A program made the position numbers and the translations under genes. The notes below the pieces were generated by a model that saw nothing but the letters and a program-made list of their open reading frames with translations, was not told where the DNA came from and made no database searches. Below, one piece after another: positions 37,369 through 46,829 of a DNA stretch of 64,000 bases (its first letter is position 1; every line of letters starts with the position of its first letter). This stretch comes from Pseudomonas sp. TH31 (GTDB lineage Bacteria > Pseudomonadota > Gammaproteobacteria > Pseudomonadales > Pseudomonadaceae), in the NCBI RefSeq assembly GCF_016650815.1, contig NZ_JAEKEZ010000016.1, forward strand, positions 1 to 64,000, given 5' to 3'.

Positions 37369-38681
37369 AGTGCTCACAAAGGTCGGCGGGCGAGAGCTGT
37401 TCCGTCAGCGTCAGTTCCTCGGTTTTCAGGGCGAAATAAGAGTCGAGCAGTGCCTTGGGCAACGCTTCGGTCAGCGCCTCGCTGTTGCGCAGGCAGTCCA
37501 GGGCCTGGGGCAGTGAAGCGGGTAGGGCAACAATGCCCCGGGCCTGGCGTTGTTCTTCATTCAGGGCATCGGGGATTTCATCGGTGATTGCGTTCAGCGC
37601 CAGGCGTTGTTCGATGCCCAGGCGTCCGGCGATCAGCAGTGTGGCCATGGCCAGGTGCGGCGATGCGGTGGCGTCCATGGCACGAAATTCGAGGTTGTAC
37701 TGCGCCGCCACGGATTTGCTGCCCAGGCTCACCGTCGGGCAGATCCGCAGCGCCGCTTCGCGATTGCGCTGGCCGAGGCAGGCATAGGAAGCGCTCCAGT
37801 GATGGGGCAGCAAGCGCTTGTAGGACACGGGCGTCGGCGCGGTGATGGCGCAGAGTGCCGGCAAGTAATGCAGGATCCCGGCGGCCCAGTGCTGGCCGAG
37901 GGTCGACAGGCCGTTGCTGGTGCCGGCGTCGTACAGCAGCGGTTGCCCGGCCAAGTCTTGCAGGCTGATGTGCAAATGCACGCCGTTGCACATCGCCTGT
38001 TCGGTGGTCTTGGGCGCGAAGCTCAGGTCCATGCCCATTTGCCGGGCGATTTCCGGGTGATTTCGCGCACGTTCACCGCACGGTCGGCTGCGGCGACACC
38101 GAGTGCCGGGCGGCAGGTAATTTCGTATTGATGCTTGCCGTACTCCGGCAGGAACATCTCCGGCTCGACGCCACCCGCGCGCAAAGCGCTGAGCAACCAG
38201 CCGCCGAATTCGGCGCCCTGGCGCTGGGCTTCAAGGGAGAACGCCCGACAATCGGCATCGCCGCTGCCCAGGTTGAACTCGTGTTCGAACGCGGCGTTGA
38301 CCTGCACACCCAACTCGGCCCGATAACGTTCCACCTCGTTGCGCAGCAGGGTGCGCGGGCACGTGGCCCAAGGCCGGCCATCGGTTTCGCAGAGGTCGCC
38401 GTGGATGAAGTCCAGGGCCGGGGCATTAGCGTCCGGGCCATTGTTGACCGTCACCCGGCTGCTCATGTCCGGAATCAACCGCAAGTCACCGTAAGCCCCC
38501 ACGGACTGCTCGAGGCGATGACGTCTTGCGGGGTCAGCGCGCTGTTGGCGGGTACCCAACCGATACCGGCGGCTTTGTAGTGGTCCAGCTCATCGGTGGG
38601 AAAGGAGCGACCGCGGGTGACGCCGATCAGGTCGGTGGTGACAATCGTGGTCATCGGGACGGGCAGCAGGCGCGCGTTCAT
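37352..38681 (-). pseudogene. Glutamine synthetase-like (gamma-glutamyl ligase) enzyme, two frameshifts
   Basis: About 442 residues after repair. N-terminal: DLIGVTRGRSFPTDEL and FEHEFNL (metal-binding Glu). C-terminal: NGVHLHISL, APTPVSYKRLLPHHWSA and NLEFRAMDATASPHLAMA. This is the class that includes gamma-glutamylpolyamine and gamma-glutamylamine ligases rather than GlnA. Missing bases at about 38511 and 38053 break the frame; repairs give VIASEQSVGAYGDLRL and VREITREIARQMGMDL. The ATG overlaps the cysteine hydrolase stop (ATGA). Confidence 0.83.
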
Positions 38682-39322
38682 GGCTGCATCTCCTGCAGGC
38701 GGCCGAGCACGGTTTGCGTGTCGGTGATCCAGCAATAACCCTTGATTGCATTGATGCAGGCCTGATGCCGGTCCGGGGTGTAGGTGGCGCAGGCATCTTC
38801 CACCAGCGTCACCAGGTAGCCACGGTCGGCGGCGTCCCGCACCGCCATGTCGACGCACTGGTCGGTGACGATGCCGGCGATCACCAGATGCCGCGTCTCG
38901 AGGTTGCGCAGCACGTAGTCGATGTTGGTGGAATTGAAGACCCCCGAGGAGGTCTTCGGCAGCACGACTTCGTTTTCTACCGGGGTCAGGTCGTCGATGA
39001 TGCGCGCCTGCGGGCATCCTTTGGGCAGGTGCATGTCCGAGAGTTTGTGGTCCAGGGAACGGTCGCGGCCATCGGCGGTGAGGCTTTCGATCAGGGTGTG
39101 CAGGACGTTCTGCCGGGCGCTGCGAAAAGCACTGAGCAAGCGCCGTTGATTGGGCACTACCTGCATGTGGGTGCGGGTCAGGAAATATTCGGCGTCGGGG
39201 TCGTTGAGGTGCGGGTCGAACTGCGGTTCGAGCCAGGCCCGTTGCATGTCGACCAGCAACAGCGCGGTGTGGTCGGTGACAAAAGGCAGGTCGCGCGGCG
39301 AGCGGTGGGGGAGCGTAAACAT
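38678..39322 (-). CDS. Isochorismatase-like cysteine hydrolase
   Basis: Protein of 214 residues with the family triad: Asp in LLLVDMQRAW, Lys in VLPKTSSGVFNSTN and Cys in GIVTDQCVDMAVRDA. Members hydrolyse amides or ureides such as nicotinamide, N-carbamoyl compounds or biuret. It starts 2 bp after the stop of the RpiR regulator and overlaps the ligase gene, so all three are one transcript. The substrate is unknown, but an amide-bond hydrolase fits a nitrogen-scavenging pathway. Confidence 0.87.
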   Translation of the reverse strand: MFTLPHRSPRDLPFVTDHTALLLVDMQRAWLEPQFDPHLNDPDAEYFLTRTHMQVVPNQRRLLSAFRSARQNVLHTLIESLTADGRDRSLDHKLSDMHLPKGCPQARIIDDLTPVENEVVLPKTSSGVFNSTNIDYVLRNLETRHLVIAGIVTDQCVDMAVRDAADRGYLVTLVEDACATYTPDRHQACINAIKGYCWITDTQTVLGRLQEMQP

Positions 39323-39324
39323 CC

Positions 39325-40179
39325 TTATTTTTCCTCCAGTAGATGGGTGTCGAAGTCAGAACGCAGGGCATCGATGCCTTCCAGGCGATCGGCCAGATCG
39401 GGGCTGCGCAAGGTCAGGCAAGCAATCAGTGCTTCAACCTGCGCCAGCGCCGGGACCAGGCTGTCAAACGCCGAGACCGACTCCACCGGCGAGCTGATGA
39501 TCAAATCGGCCATTTCCCGCAGCGGCGAGGTGTAGATGTCGGTGAACAGCACCACCCGTGCATGGCGATTTTTCGCCGCACTGGCCACCCGCAGGGCCTG
39601 GGACTGGTAGCGGCGATAGTCGAACACCAGCACCACGTCCTGGCGCTGCACGTCGAACAGTCGGTCGGGCAACTGGGCGTTGTCTTCCAGGGCAAAGCAG
39701 CCGGGGCGCAGCAGGCGCAAATGATTGAGCAGATAGTGGGCAAGGAAACTGCTGAAACGCCCGCCGAAGCAATGCACCTGATGGCGAGCGTCGAGTAGCC
39801 ATTCCACCAGGATTCGCACGTCTTCGGGTTGCGTCAGGTCCTGGGTTTCCACCAGGGAACGATGACTTTCCGCCAGATAATGGCTCCACGGATCGTCTTT
39901 TTGCAGGTGGGCGCGGGGTTGCAACAGGGTACTTGGGGAGCGCAAGCGGTGGTCCATGTCGCTGAGCAACGCCTCCTGGAACTCGGCGTAACCGCTAAAG
40001 CCAAGTTTTTTGACCAGTCGCACAATGGTCGGATCGCTGACACCGGCATGCTCGGCCAAACGCGACATCGGGCCCAGTCCGTTACGCGGGTACTGGTCCA
40101 GCAAGGCGCGGATGACTTTGCGTTCCGACGGCGTGAGGTCCAGGCCGGGATCGGTGATCAGGTCTCTAAGAGGGGGCAT
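39325..40179 (-). CDS. MurR/RpiR family transcriptional regulator
   Basis: Protein of 284 residues. The N-terminal HTH_6 domain covers about 10-85 (LTPSERKVIRALLD, HAGVSDPTIVRLVKKLGFSG). The SIS domain covers about 120-265 and binds a phosphorylated or otherwise anionic ligand (VHCFGGRFSSFLAHYL, VVLVFDYRRYQSQ). It is the first gene of the minus-strand cluster running to aruG and is the likely local regulator. About 340 bp of noncoding DNA separates it from the next plus-strand gene. Confidence 0.88.
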   Translation of the reverse strand: MPPLRDLITDPGLDLTPSERKVIRALLDQYPRNGLGPMSRLAEHAGVSDPTIVRLVKKLGFSGYAEFQEALLSDMDHRLRSPSTLLQPRAHLQKDDPWSHYLAESHRSLVETQDLTQPEDVRILVEWLLDARHQVHCFGGRFSSFLAHYLLNHLRLLRPGCFALEDNAQLPDRLFDVQRQDVVLVFDYRRYQSQALRVASAAKNRHARVVLFTDIYTSPLREMADLIISSPVESVSAFDSLVPALAQVEALIACLTLRSPDLADRLEGIDALRSDFDTHLLEEK

Positions 40180-40521
40180 CCGGGCTCCTGCTGGATGGGT
40201 GTGTCGGTTTCATTTCACAATTCGCTAAAACAGTATTTATGTAACTCATACTACATGTCTAGTGAATTTTTACACACCGGTGCCAGGCCTCAAAACGGGA
40301 CGAAACCCCCGTGCCATGGGGCCTACGTGGATGTCGCCAGGGCTTGTAGGATATTGCCCATTGTGGTGTCGGATATTACCGTTTTTCATGATTGAAATAG
40401 CGTGCCTGCCCGATGCCATTGAGCCAAATGAAACGCCCTCAACGGCCCGTCTTACGGCACAATTGGCCGATTGTTTGCGGCGCTTTGACGCTTCACATTT
40501 TCAACAACAGGGTGATTTTCC
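40180..40521. other. Intergenic region between rpiR-like gene and histidine phosphatase
   Basis: This 342-bp divergent promoter region contains a nested stem: AGGCC (40285) with GGCCT (40320) enclosing ACGGG (40295) with CCCGT (40308). No protein-coding potential or known riboswitch box was recognised. Promoters for both flanking genes must lie here. Confidence 0.4.
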
Positions 40522-41094
40522 GTGCAGGTGACCCGTTTGACCTTGATTTGCCACGCGCGAACTGTCGCACAGAAACTGGCGCGTTTTCCTACGGATGAGC
40601 CCGTGGAAATGGTTTGGCAATCGGCGAAGTGTTCCCGTCGTGGATCTTCCAAGGTCGCGCCGCGCCTGCTGTGTGGTCCCGAAGCCCGGACCCGCCAGAC
40701 CGCCGAACTGTTTGGCAGTGATGCGCAAGTGGTCGAGGCCTTGAGGGACTGCGATTTCGGCCGCTGGCAAGGTTTGCGAATCACGGATCTGCAAAAAACC
40801 GAACCCGATGCGCTCGTGGCATGGCTGGAAGACCCGCATTCCGCGCCCCACGGCGGCGAATCGGTGGTGCAACTCGGTGAGCGAGTGGCGGCGTGGCTGG
40901 CAACGTTGGAGGCGACACCGGGCCACATCGTCGCGATCACCCACCCATATGTGGTTCGCGCTGCGCTGACGCATGTGCTGCAGAGCGACGCGTTTAACCT
41001 GATCGACGTTGAGCCGTTGTCGGCCATCGAGTTGCGGTTTACCGGACGCTGGCGGCTACGCTTGATGAGCACTGAGGCTGAAGGAGCGTTTTGA
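40522..41094 (+). CDS. Histidine phosphatase family protein (CobC-like position)
   Basis: Protein of 190 residues of the phosphoglycerate mutase-like fold. The usual RHG is replaced by ICHARTVA; later motifs are FGRWQGLRI and PHGGESVVQL, with a second catalytic His in ITHPYVVRAAL. The start is GTG 40522. It overlaps cobF by one base (TGATG), suggesting a role in corrin synthesis such as alpha-ribazole phosphate dephosphorylation, but CobC identity is unproven and the altered RHG motif weakens it. Confidence 0.75.
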   Translation: MQVTRLTLICHARTVAQKLARFPTDEPVEMVWQSAKCSRRGSSKVAPRLLCGPEARTRQTAELFGSDAQVVEALRDCDFGRWQGLRITDLQKTEPDALVAWLEDPHSAPHGGESVVQLGERVAAWLATLEATPGHIVAITHPYVVRAALTHVLQSDAFNLIDVEPLSAIELRFTGRWRLRLMSTEAEGAF

Positions 41095-41849
41095 TGAAAA
41101 CTTTGCTGGTGATCGGCATTGGCGCCGGCAACCCGGACTACATCACGATGCAGGCGGTGAAGGCGCTGAACCGGGCGGACGTGTTTTTCCTCATGGACAA
41201 GGGCCAGAGCAAAGACAAACTGATCGACCTGCGGCGTGACATCTGCGAACGCTACATCACCGATCGCGACTACCGCTTCGTCGAAGCCCACAGCCCGGAA
41301 CGCGAGCGTGGCGACGTGGACTACAAGGCCAGTGTCGAGGATCTGAACCTGGCCAAGCAGAACACCTTCCTACGGCTGATCAACGAGGAAATGACTGACG
41401 GCCAGTGCGCCGGTTTCCTGGTGTGGGGCGACCCGGCGTTGTACGACAGCACCGTGCGCATCTTGCAGGCGATTCTGGCCTCGGGGACCTGCGAATTCGA
41501 GTTCGAGGTGATTCCCGGCATCACCAGCGTCCAGGCGTTGGCGGCGCAGCATAAGGTGCCGTTGAATCGCATCGGCCGCTCGATTGAAATCACCACCGGC
41601 CGGCGGCTGGCGGCAGGGCAGGTGAGTGATGCGGATAGCCTGGTAGTGATGCTTGATGCCGAAGATTCCTACCATCAGGTGGCGGATCAGGAGACGGAGA
41701 TTTACTGGGGGGCCTACTTGGGCACGCCGGATGAAATTCTTATCAGCGGCAAGCTCAAGGATGTGGCGCAGGAGATTGAGCGGGTGCGCAAGGCGGCGCG
41801 GTTGGCGAATGGGTGGATTATGGATACCTATTTGTTGCGCAAGCCTTGA
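41094..41849 (+). CDS. cobF: Precorrin-6A synthase (deacetylating)
   Basis: SAM-dependent tetrapyrrole methyltransferase of 251 residues from the aerobic cobalamin pathway, methylating C1 of precorrin-5 with loss of acetate. Signature segments are VIGIGAGNPDYITMQAVKAL at the start, FLVWGDPALYDSTVRIL and VIPGITSVQALAAQHKVPLN. AAGGAG precedes ATG 41094, which shares a base with the phosphatase stop. Other cob genes are not nearby, so the pathway is scattered in this genome. Confidence 0.93.
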   Translation: MKTLLVIGIGAGNPDYITMQAVKALNRADVFFLMDKGQSKDKLIDLRRDICERYITDRDYRFVEAHSPERERGDVDYKASVEDLNLAKQNTFLRLINEEMTDGQCAGFLVWGDPALYDSTVRILQAILASGTCEFEFEVIPGITSVQALAAQHKVPLNRIGRSIEITTGRRLAAGQVSDADSLVVMLDAEDSYHQVADQETEIYWGAYLGTPDEILISGKLKDVAQEIERVRKAARLANGWIMDTYLLRKP

Positions 41850-41873
41850 AATTGGCGGTGTCTGGGCTGACGC

Positions 41874-41940
41874 CTTCGCGGGCAAGCCTCGCTCCGACGG
41901 GATCACCGCTAATCTGTAGGCGCGAGGCTTGCCCGCGAAG
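41874..41940. repeat. REP-like inverted repeat
   Basis: Arms CTTCGCGGGCAAGCCTCGCT and GCGAGGCTTGCCCGCGAAG flank about 28 bases between cobF and the convergent regulator gene. Confidence 0.75.
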
Positions 41941-41957
41941 GGGCCTGGGAGAACACC

Positions 41958-42932
41958 TCAAAAAATAGCGTGTTCGCCTCGCCCAAACCGCTCCCGATAC
42001 ACCGACGGTGGCACCCCGACCACGCTGCGAAACGCCACCCGGAAACTCTCCACCGAACGATACCCGCACTGCTCGGCAATCTGCTCGGTGTTCTGGCGGG
42101 TGCTCTCCAGCAGCTCCCGGGCCCGGGCCAGGCGTTGATGCTGCAACCAGGTCTTCGGCGACTGGCCGCTGGCTTCGGTGAACCGGCGCAGGAAGGTGCG
42201 TTCACTCATCGCCGCCTCACTGGCGAGGTCGCGCACTTCCAGCGGTTCGTGCAACCGTTCCCGTGCCCACTGCATGACACGTGACAAATCGCTGCGCGGC
42301 GTCGGGCTGACCGGTGCAGGAATAAACTGCGCCTGACCGCCGGTGCGCTGTGGCGACATCACCAGTCGCCGTGCCACCGAGTTGGCCACCTGAGTGCCAA
42401 AGTCCCGGGCCACCAGGTGCAGGCAGGCGTCGATACCGGCCGCGCTGCCGGCCGAGGTGATCAACTGGCCCGAATCGACATACAGCACGTCCGGGTCGAC
42501 TTGAATGTTCGGGAAGCGCTCGGCCAGTTCCGTGGTGTAGCGCCAATGGGTGGTGGCGCGGTGACCGTCCAGCAGGCCAGTGGCCGCCAGCACGAACACC
42601 CCGGAGCAGATTGACAACAATCGCGCGCCTCGGGCATGGGCCTGGCGGAGCGCGCCGAGCAGTGCTTCGGGCACCGGCGCCTGACGATCGCGCCAACCGG
42701 GCACGATGATGGTCCGGGCGCGTTCCAGCAGTTGCATGCCACCGTCCGCCAGCACCTGAATGCCACCCATGGCACGCATCGGGCCTTCATCCACGGCGAC
42801 GATCTGATGCTCATACCAAGGGAAGTCGAACTCCGGCCGGGCCAGGCCGAAGATCTCCACGGCAATGCCGAACTCGAAGGTACAGAGGCCGTCGTAGGCC
42901 AGAATCGCGACTAATCCAGGGTTGGGCTGCAT
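41958..42932 (-). CDS. ftrA: FtrA-type GlxA family transcriptional regulator (PfpI-like + AraC HTH)
   Basis: Protein of 324 residues. A DJ-1/PfpI-like domain covers about 8-180 (VAILAYDGLCTFEFGIAVEI, LLSICSGVFVLAATGLLDG). An AraC-type double helix-turn-helix covers about 220-320 (DLASEAAMSERTFLRRFTEA, IAEQCGYRSVESFRVAFRSV). ATG 42932 gives the family-like start MQPNPGLVAILAYDG. It is divergent from a rhodanese gene 100 bp away, a pairing I recall for FtrA regulators, so it probably controls that gene. Confidence 0.82.
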   Translation of the reverse strand: MQPNPGLVAILAYDGLCTFEFGIAVEIFGLARPEFDFPWYEHQIVAVDEGPMRAMGGIQVLADGGMQLLERARTIIVPGWRDRQAPVPEALLGALRQAHARGARLLSICSGVFVLAATGLLDGHRATTHWRYTTELAERFPNIQVDPDVLYVDSGQLITSAGSAAGIDACLHLVARDFGTQVANSVARRLVMSPQRTGGQAQFIPAPVSPTPRSDLSRVMQWARERLHEPLEVRDLASEAAMSERTFLRRFTEASGQSPKTWLQHQRLARARELLESTRQNTEQIAEQCGYRSVESFRVAFRSVVGVPPSVYRERFGRGEHAIF

Positions 42933-43032
42933 TTGGCGGAAAGTTCCCGGTGAGTGTCTTGTGCGCCACTTTAGCGGCAAGTGGCCGGCAGATAAAGTCG
43001 GCCTGCACCCACACAGACTTTGGAGTACAGCC

Positions 43033-43466
43033 ATGACCAGCCTTGTTCGCGAGATTCCTGCAGCCCCGTCTGCCATTGCCCTGATGCATTTCAGCAATCG
43101 CCTGACCTTTGAAACCGACTGTTCCGACGTCTATGGCAGCCAACAGGCCTGCGAGGTGGATTTTGTGCTGGTGGACACTCGCGCCCGTTAGCCTTTGAAC
43201 GCGGGCATGTGCCGGGGGCGATCAATATTCCGGGGCGCTTGATGAAGGCTGATGGTTTGGCGGTTTATCCGAAAAACACGCTGTTTGTGGTGTATTGCGC
43301 CGGGCCCCACTGCAACGGCGCCAACAAGGCCGCGGTGAAACTGGCGGCGCTGGGTTACCCGGTCAAAGAGATGATCGGCGGGGTGACGGGGTGGCTGGAT
43401 GAGGGGTTTGAGTTGAGTGTTGAGGTGGCGCGGCCGGCCAGCGCGGTGGTCGGTTGCGAATGTTGA
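43033..43466 (+). pseudogene. Rhodanese-like sulfurtransferase (single frameshift)
   Basis: Single-domain rhodanese of about 144 residues after repair. The first part (MTSLVREIPAAPSAIALMHF to VLVDTRAR) and second part (HVPGAINIPGRLM, VVYCAGPHCNGANKAA with the catalytic Cys in HCNGANK, then GGVTGWLDEGFEL) are in different frames. One extra C at about 43183 yields DTRAPLAFERGHVPGAINIP. It is divergent from ftrA. Probably an intact gene with a consensus error. Confidence 0.82.
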
Positions 43467-43476
43467 GGTAGCTGGA

Positions 43477-43588
43477 AAGATCGCAGCCTCGTTTCACTCG
43501 ACAGCTCCTACAGGGGATCGTGTTCATCCGCCACATTGCGGCGAACGCCGAACCTGTAGGAGCTGGCGTAGCCTGCAATCTTTTGATC
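43477..43588. repeat. REP doublet, family A, degenerate
   Basis: Arms of the GATCGCAGCCT...AGCTCCTACA and TGTAGGAGCTGGCGTAGCCT type sit between the rhodanese and glutamine amidotransferase genes. Confidence 0.65.
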
Positions 43589-43596
43589 TTGCTTCT

Positions 43597-44228
43597 TCAA
43601 ACTCCAGCCCACCACTGATCCAGCGCCCCCCGCAACCACTCAAACACCGCCGCATGCGCCGCACTGTCGTCCTGGCCCCGTGACAACGGCGACTCATCGC
43701 CAAAGTGCGCATTGAGCAAGACCACCGACTCGGCATCCCACTCCGGGTGAAACTGCAAGCCCACCGGGTCGACCCGACCCGATACATCTGCTGCGCACAC
43801 GCCTCACTGCTGGCCAGTAACTGCGCGCCGGGGGGCAAATCGATTGCGTCTTCGTGCCATTCCAGCACCTTCAACGTTTCACCATTGGCGAAGGTCACGT
43901 TCGTCCAGCCTGTTTCCATGTCGGCCATGCGCCGCACCTTCCCGCCCAGGCTCAAGGCCAACAACTGCGCCCCGAGGCAAATCGCAAACACCGCCGCGCC
44001 TTGATCCAGAGTTGCCGCCAGCCATTGCCGTTCGTTCTCCAGCCACTCAGGCCCGGAATTGGATTCGTAGGGTCCGCCCAACAGCACCACCGGCCCGGCA
44101 CTCACGGGCGGCAACTGCCCGAGGTCGGCGCGCAAGATGTTCAGCGTGATCCCGCGCAGCGCCGCCCACTCGGCAATCGCACCGGGACCTTCGGCAGGGT
44201 GGTGCTGGATCAGGTTCAACTCGGGCAT
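43597..44228 (-). pseudogene. Class I glutamine amidotransferase (GuaA/GAT1-like), single frameshift
   Basis: About 210 residues after repair. It has VVLLGGPYESNSGPEWL, the nucleophile elbow FAICLGAQLLA (Cys) and a His-Glu pair in GLQFHPEWDAE. The frame breaks at about 43766-43776 within a repetitive GGGTCGACCC stretch. Members act as stand-alone amidotransferases or gamma-glutamyl hydrolases such as PuuD. ATG 44228 gives the start MPELNLIQHHPAEGPG. The partner substrate is unknown. Confidence 0.8.
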
Positions 44229-44449
44229 CACAGTTCTCTTGGGTGGGGGCAGGTGACGTTCAATGTGCCGTAAAACATCCATCATCGCCAGTGACACTCG
44301 GCGGCGGTTTTCTTTGCGACTATTCAGTCGGATCAGTACCCAAATCTTGTAGGTTTTATCTGAAATCGGGACTTGTCCTACAGTCTTTGCACCGCCGTGG
44401 CGCACGCTTTTCAATAACGCAATCCACTGACCATTTTTCTATAAGTATT

Positions 44450-44486
44450 TGTCGCTTATAGACAATTTGCCCGCACAAAGCCGCAA
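44450..44486 (+). promoter_or_regulatory. Candidate ArgR operator
   Basis: TGTCGC-N8-AA (44450-44465) exactly matches the Pseudomonas ArgR half-site consensus as I remember it. A weaker second half with the right AA spacing follows at 44471-44486. It lies about 85 bp upstream of a basic-amino-acid type binding protein gene. The rest of the 44229-44571 gap shows no gene. Confidence 0.5.
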
Positions 44487-44571
44487 TAAACTGCCGGCCA
44501 CTTCGGTTTTCACACACCGAAATTGCCAATCGAAAGCTGCCAATAAAAGCCTCCGCACACAGGAGTTATAA

Positions 44572-45354
44572 ATGAAGAAGCTAGTGATGTTCGGTGCCTT
44601 GGCACTGTCGATGTTGTCCCTGACCGCCGTGGCCGAAGACGCCAAGCCGATCCGCATCGGTATCGAAGCCGGTTACCCGCCATTCTCGATGAAAACCCCT
44701 GACGGCAAACTCACCGGTTTCGACGTGGACATCGGCGACGCGCTGTGCGAGCAGATGAAAGTGAAGTGCGTGTGGGTCGAGCAAGAGTTCGCCGGCCTGA
44801 TCCCGGCCCTGAAAGTGAAGAAAGTCGACGCGATCCTGTCGTCCATGACCATCACTGACGACCGCAAGAAAAACGTCGACTTCACCATCAAGTACTACCA
44901 CACCCCGGCGCGCTTCGTGATGAAGGCCGGCACCGACGTGAAAGACCCGCTGACTGAACTCAAGGGCAAGAAAGTCGGTGTGCTGCGCGCCAGTACCCAC
45001 GACCGCTTCGCCACTGAAGTGCTGCAACCGGCCGGGATTGTCCTGGTGCGTTACGGCTCCCAGCAGGAAGCCAACCTGGACATGGTCTCCGGCCGCCTCG
45101 ACGCGATGCTGGCTGACTCGGTCAACCTGGACGACGGTTTCCTGAAAACCGACGCCGGTAAAGGTTTCGCGTTCGTCGGCCCGACCTATGAAGACGCCAA
45201 GTACTTCGGTGGCGGTGCCGGTATCGCCGTGCGCAAGGGTGACAAGGAGCTGGCAGACAAATTCAGCAGCGCCATCACCGCAATCCGCGCCAATGGCAAG
45301 TACAAGCAAGTGCAGGACAAGTACTTCAACTTTGATGTGTACGGCGGCGAGTAA
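44572..45354 (+). CDS. ABC transporter periplasmic binding protein for basic amino acids
   Basis: Solute-binding protein of 260 residues. The signal peptide ends around SLTAVAEDA. The SBP_bac_3 domain follows ([67 protein letters not shown]), closest to the lysine/arginine/ornithine binders ArgT and AotJ. An ArgR-like site upstream supports arginine control. No permease or ATPase genes follow; a strong terminator does, so it is monocistronic and must share another transporter. Confidence 0.9.
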   Translation: MKKLVMFGALALSMLSLTAVAEDAKPIRIGIEAGYPPFSMKTPDGKLTGFDVDIGDALCEQMKVKCVWVEQEFAGLIPALKVKKVDAILSSMTITDDRKKNVDFTIKYYHTPARFVMKAGTDVKDPLTELKGKKVGVLRASTHDRFATEVLQPAGIVLVRYGSQQEANLDMVSGRLDAMLADSVNLDDGFLKTDAGKGFAFVGPTYEDAKYFGGGAGIAVRKGDKELADKFSSAITAIRANGKYKQVQDKYFNFDVYGGE

Positions 45355-45366
45355 TCCAGCCGTATC

Positions 45367-45402
45367 AAAAAGTGGCCACCGTTGACGCGGTGGCCACTTT
45401 TT
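45367..45402 (+). terminator. Rho-independent terminator
   Basis: A perfect 15-bp stem AAAAAGTGGCCACCG with loop TTGACG and a following T tract, 12 bases after the binding-protein stop codon. Confidence 0.9.
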
Positions 45403-45444
45403 TTATGGGCTCATGATCTATCCTGCCCAACACAAAACATCACA

Positions 45445-45515
45445 TGTAGGAGCTGCCGAAGGCTGCGATCTTTTAAGATCAAGATCAAAAGATCGCAGCC
45501 TTCGGCAGCTCCTAC
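45445..45515. repeat. REP doublet, family A (GTAGGAGCTGCCGAAGGCTG)
   Basis: Near-perfect inverted repeat with GATCAA units in the centre, just upstream of the M14-type gene. Confidence 0.85.
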
Positions 45516-45549
45516 GGGGATTTCGCGATCCCTGCCTTCAGGAGTTCCC

Positions 45550-46662
45550 ATGCAACGCATCGACCATCCACTGCCGTGGAGTCATCTGGGCACCGAGCGC
45601 AGCCTCAGCGTGTTTCGTTATGGCTCGGGCACCCGCAAGGTTTACATCCAGGCCAGCCTGCACGCCGACGAACTGCCGGGCATGCGCACGGCCTGGGAAC
45701 TGAAGAAGCGTCTGGCCGAACTTGAAACCCAGGGCCGGTTGCAGGGCGTTATCGAATTGGTGCCGGTGGCCAACCCGATTGGCCTCGATCAGCATTTGCA
45801 AGGCGCCCACATGGGCCGTTTCGAGCTGGGCAGCGGCAAGAACTTCAACCGCGCGTTCGTCGAATTGAGCGCACCGGTGGCCGCGTTGATCGGTGCTCAG
45901 TTGGGTGAGGATGCCGAAGCCAACATCGCGCTGATTCGCCAGACCATGGGCCAGGTGCTCGACGACCTGCCGGCACCGGCGTCGCAACTGGAAGCCATGC
46001 ACCGCTTGCTGCTGCGCCATGCCTGTGATGCCGACATCACCCTGGATTTGCATTGCGACTTCGACGCGGCGATTCACCTCTACGCCTTGCCGCAACACTG
46101 GCCGCAGTGGCAATCCCTGGCGGCGCGCTTGAAGGCGGGCGTGGCGTTGCTGTGCGAAGACTCGGGCGGCAGCTCGTTCGATGAGTCCTGTTCAACACCG
46201 TGGTTGCGTTTGGCGCGGGCGTTCCCTGAGGCGGCGATTCCACCGGCGAACCTGGCGACAACGCTGGAGCTGGGCAGCATGGGCGACACCCGGGTCGATC
46301 AGGCCCAGGCCAATGGCGAGGCGATTCTGGGGTTCCTCGCCGAGCAAGGCTTCATCAAAGGCACCTGGCCCGCAGCGCCGAGCGAGTGCTGCGAAGGCAT
46401 GCCGTTCGCCGGCACCGAGTACCTGTTCGCCCCGCACCATGGCGTGGTCAGCTTCCTGCGCGAGGCCGGTGAATGGGTGGAGCGGGGCGATGCGTTGTTT
46501 GAAGTGGTCGATCCGTTGAACGATCGGGTCACGACCGTGAAGGCCGGGACCAGTGGCGTGTTGTTCGCGATCGATCGTGGGCGCTACACCGAGCCGGGGA
46601 CGTGGCAGGCAAAGGTTGCCGGGCGTGAGCCGTTTCGGGTTGGGAAGTTGACCAACGACTGA
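45550..46662 (+). CDS. M14 family metallopeptidase / succinylglutamate desuccinylase-aspartoacylase-like
   Basis: Zinc deacylase of 370 residues. The first ligand pair is HADE in QASLHADELPGMRTAW and the second His is in LDLHCDFDAA. Near the C-terminus is a biotin-lipoyl-like beta region (FLREAGEWVERGDALFEVVD). Relatives remove acyl groups from amino acids or peptides. ATG 45550 follows GGAG. The substrate is unknown, although proximity to an arginine-type binding protein is suggestive. Confidence 0.85.
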   Translation: MQRIDHPLPWSHLGTERSLSVFRYGSGTRKVYIQASLHADELPGMRTAWELKKRLAELETQGRLQGVIELVPVANPIGLDQHLQGAHMGRFELGSGKNFNRAFVELSAPVAALIGAQLGEDAEANIALIRQTMGQVLDDLPAPASQLEAMHRLLLRHACDADITLDLHCDFDAAIHLYALPQHWPQWQSLAARLKAGVALLCEDSGGSSFDESCSTPWLRLARAFPEAAIPPANLATTLELGSMGDTRVDQAQANGEAILGFLAEQGFIKGTWPAAPSECCEGMPFAGTEYLFAPHHGVVSFLREAGEWVERGDALFEVVDPLNDRVTTVKAGTSGVLFAIDRGRYTEPGTWQAKVAGREPFRVGKLTND

Positions 46663-46692
46663 TCCAGCATCATCACTGCCTGTCAGGGCCTC

Positions 46693-46754
46693 ATCGCGAG
46701 CAGGCTTTGCTCCTACGGGCGGACAACTTGTAGGAGCAAAGCTTGCTCGCGATG
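46693..46754. repeat. REP doublet, family B variant
   Basis: Arms ATCGCGAGCAGGCTTTGCTC and GGAGCAAAGCTTGCTCGCGA lie 15 bases apart. Confidence 0.8.
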
Positions 46755-46829
46755 GCTGCTTCAGCCACACCAAAGAAGCTCGCGATGTTAGGGTATCCCC
46801 CGAATCCTGCGCCCTGTGAAGGAAGATTT

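Noticed and set aside
40270..40330. Possible cobalamin riboswitch before the phosphatase-cobF genes
   Set aside because: GGTGCC and AAAACGGGA-like pieces are present, but the B12-box and the conserved GCCACTG-type core are missing and the stem order is wrong.
45382..45549. TTG-initiated 56-residue extension of the M14 deacylase
   Set aside because: It runs through the terminator and the REP element; ATG 45550 has a ribosome site and the family-like start.
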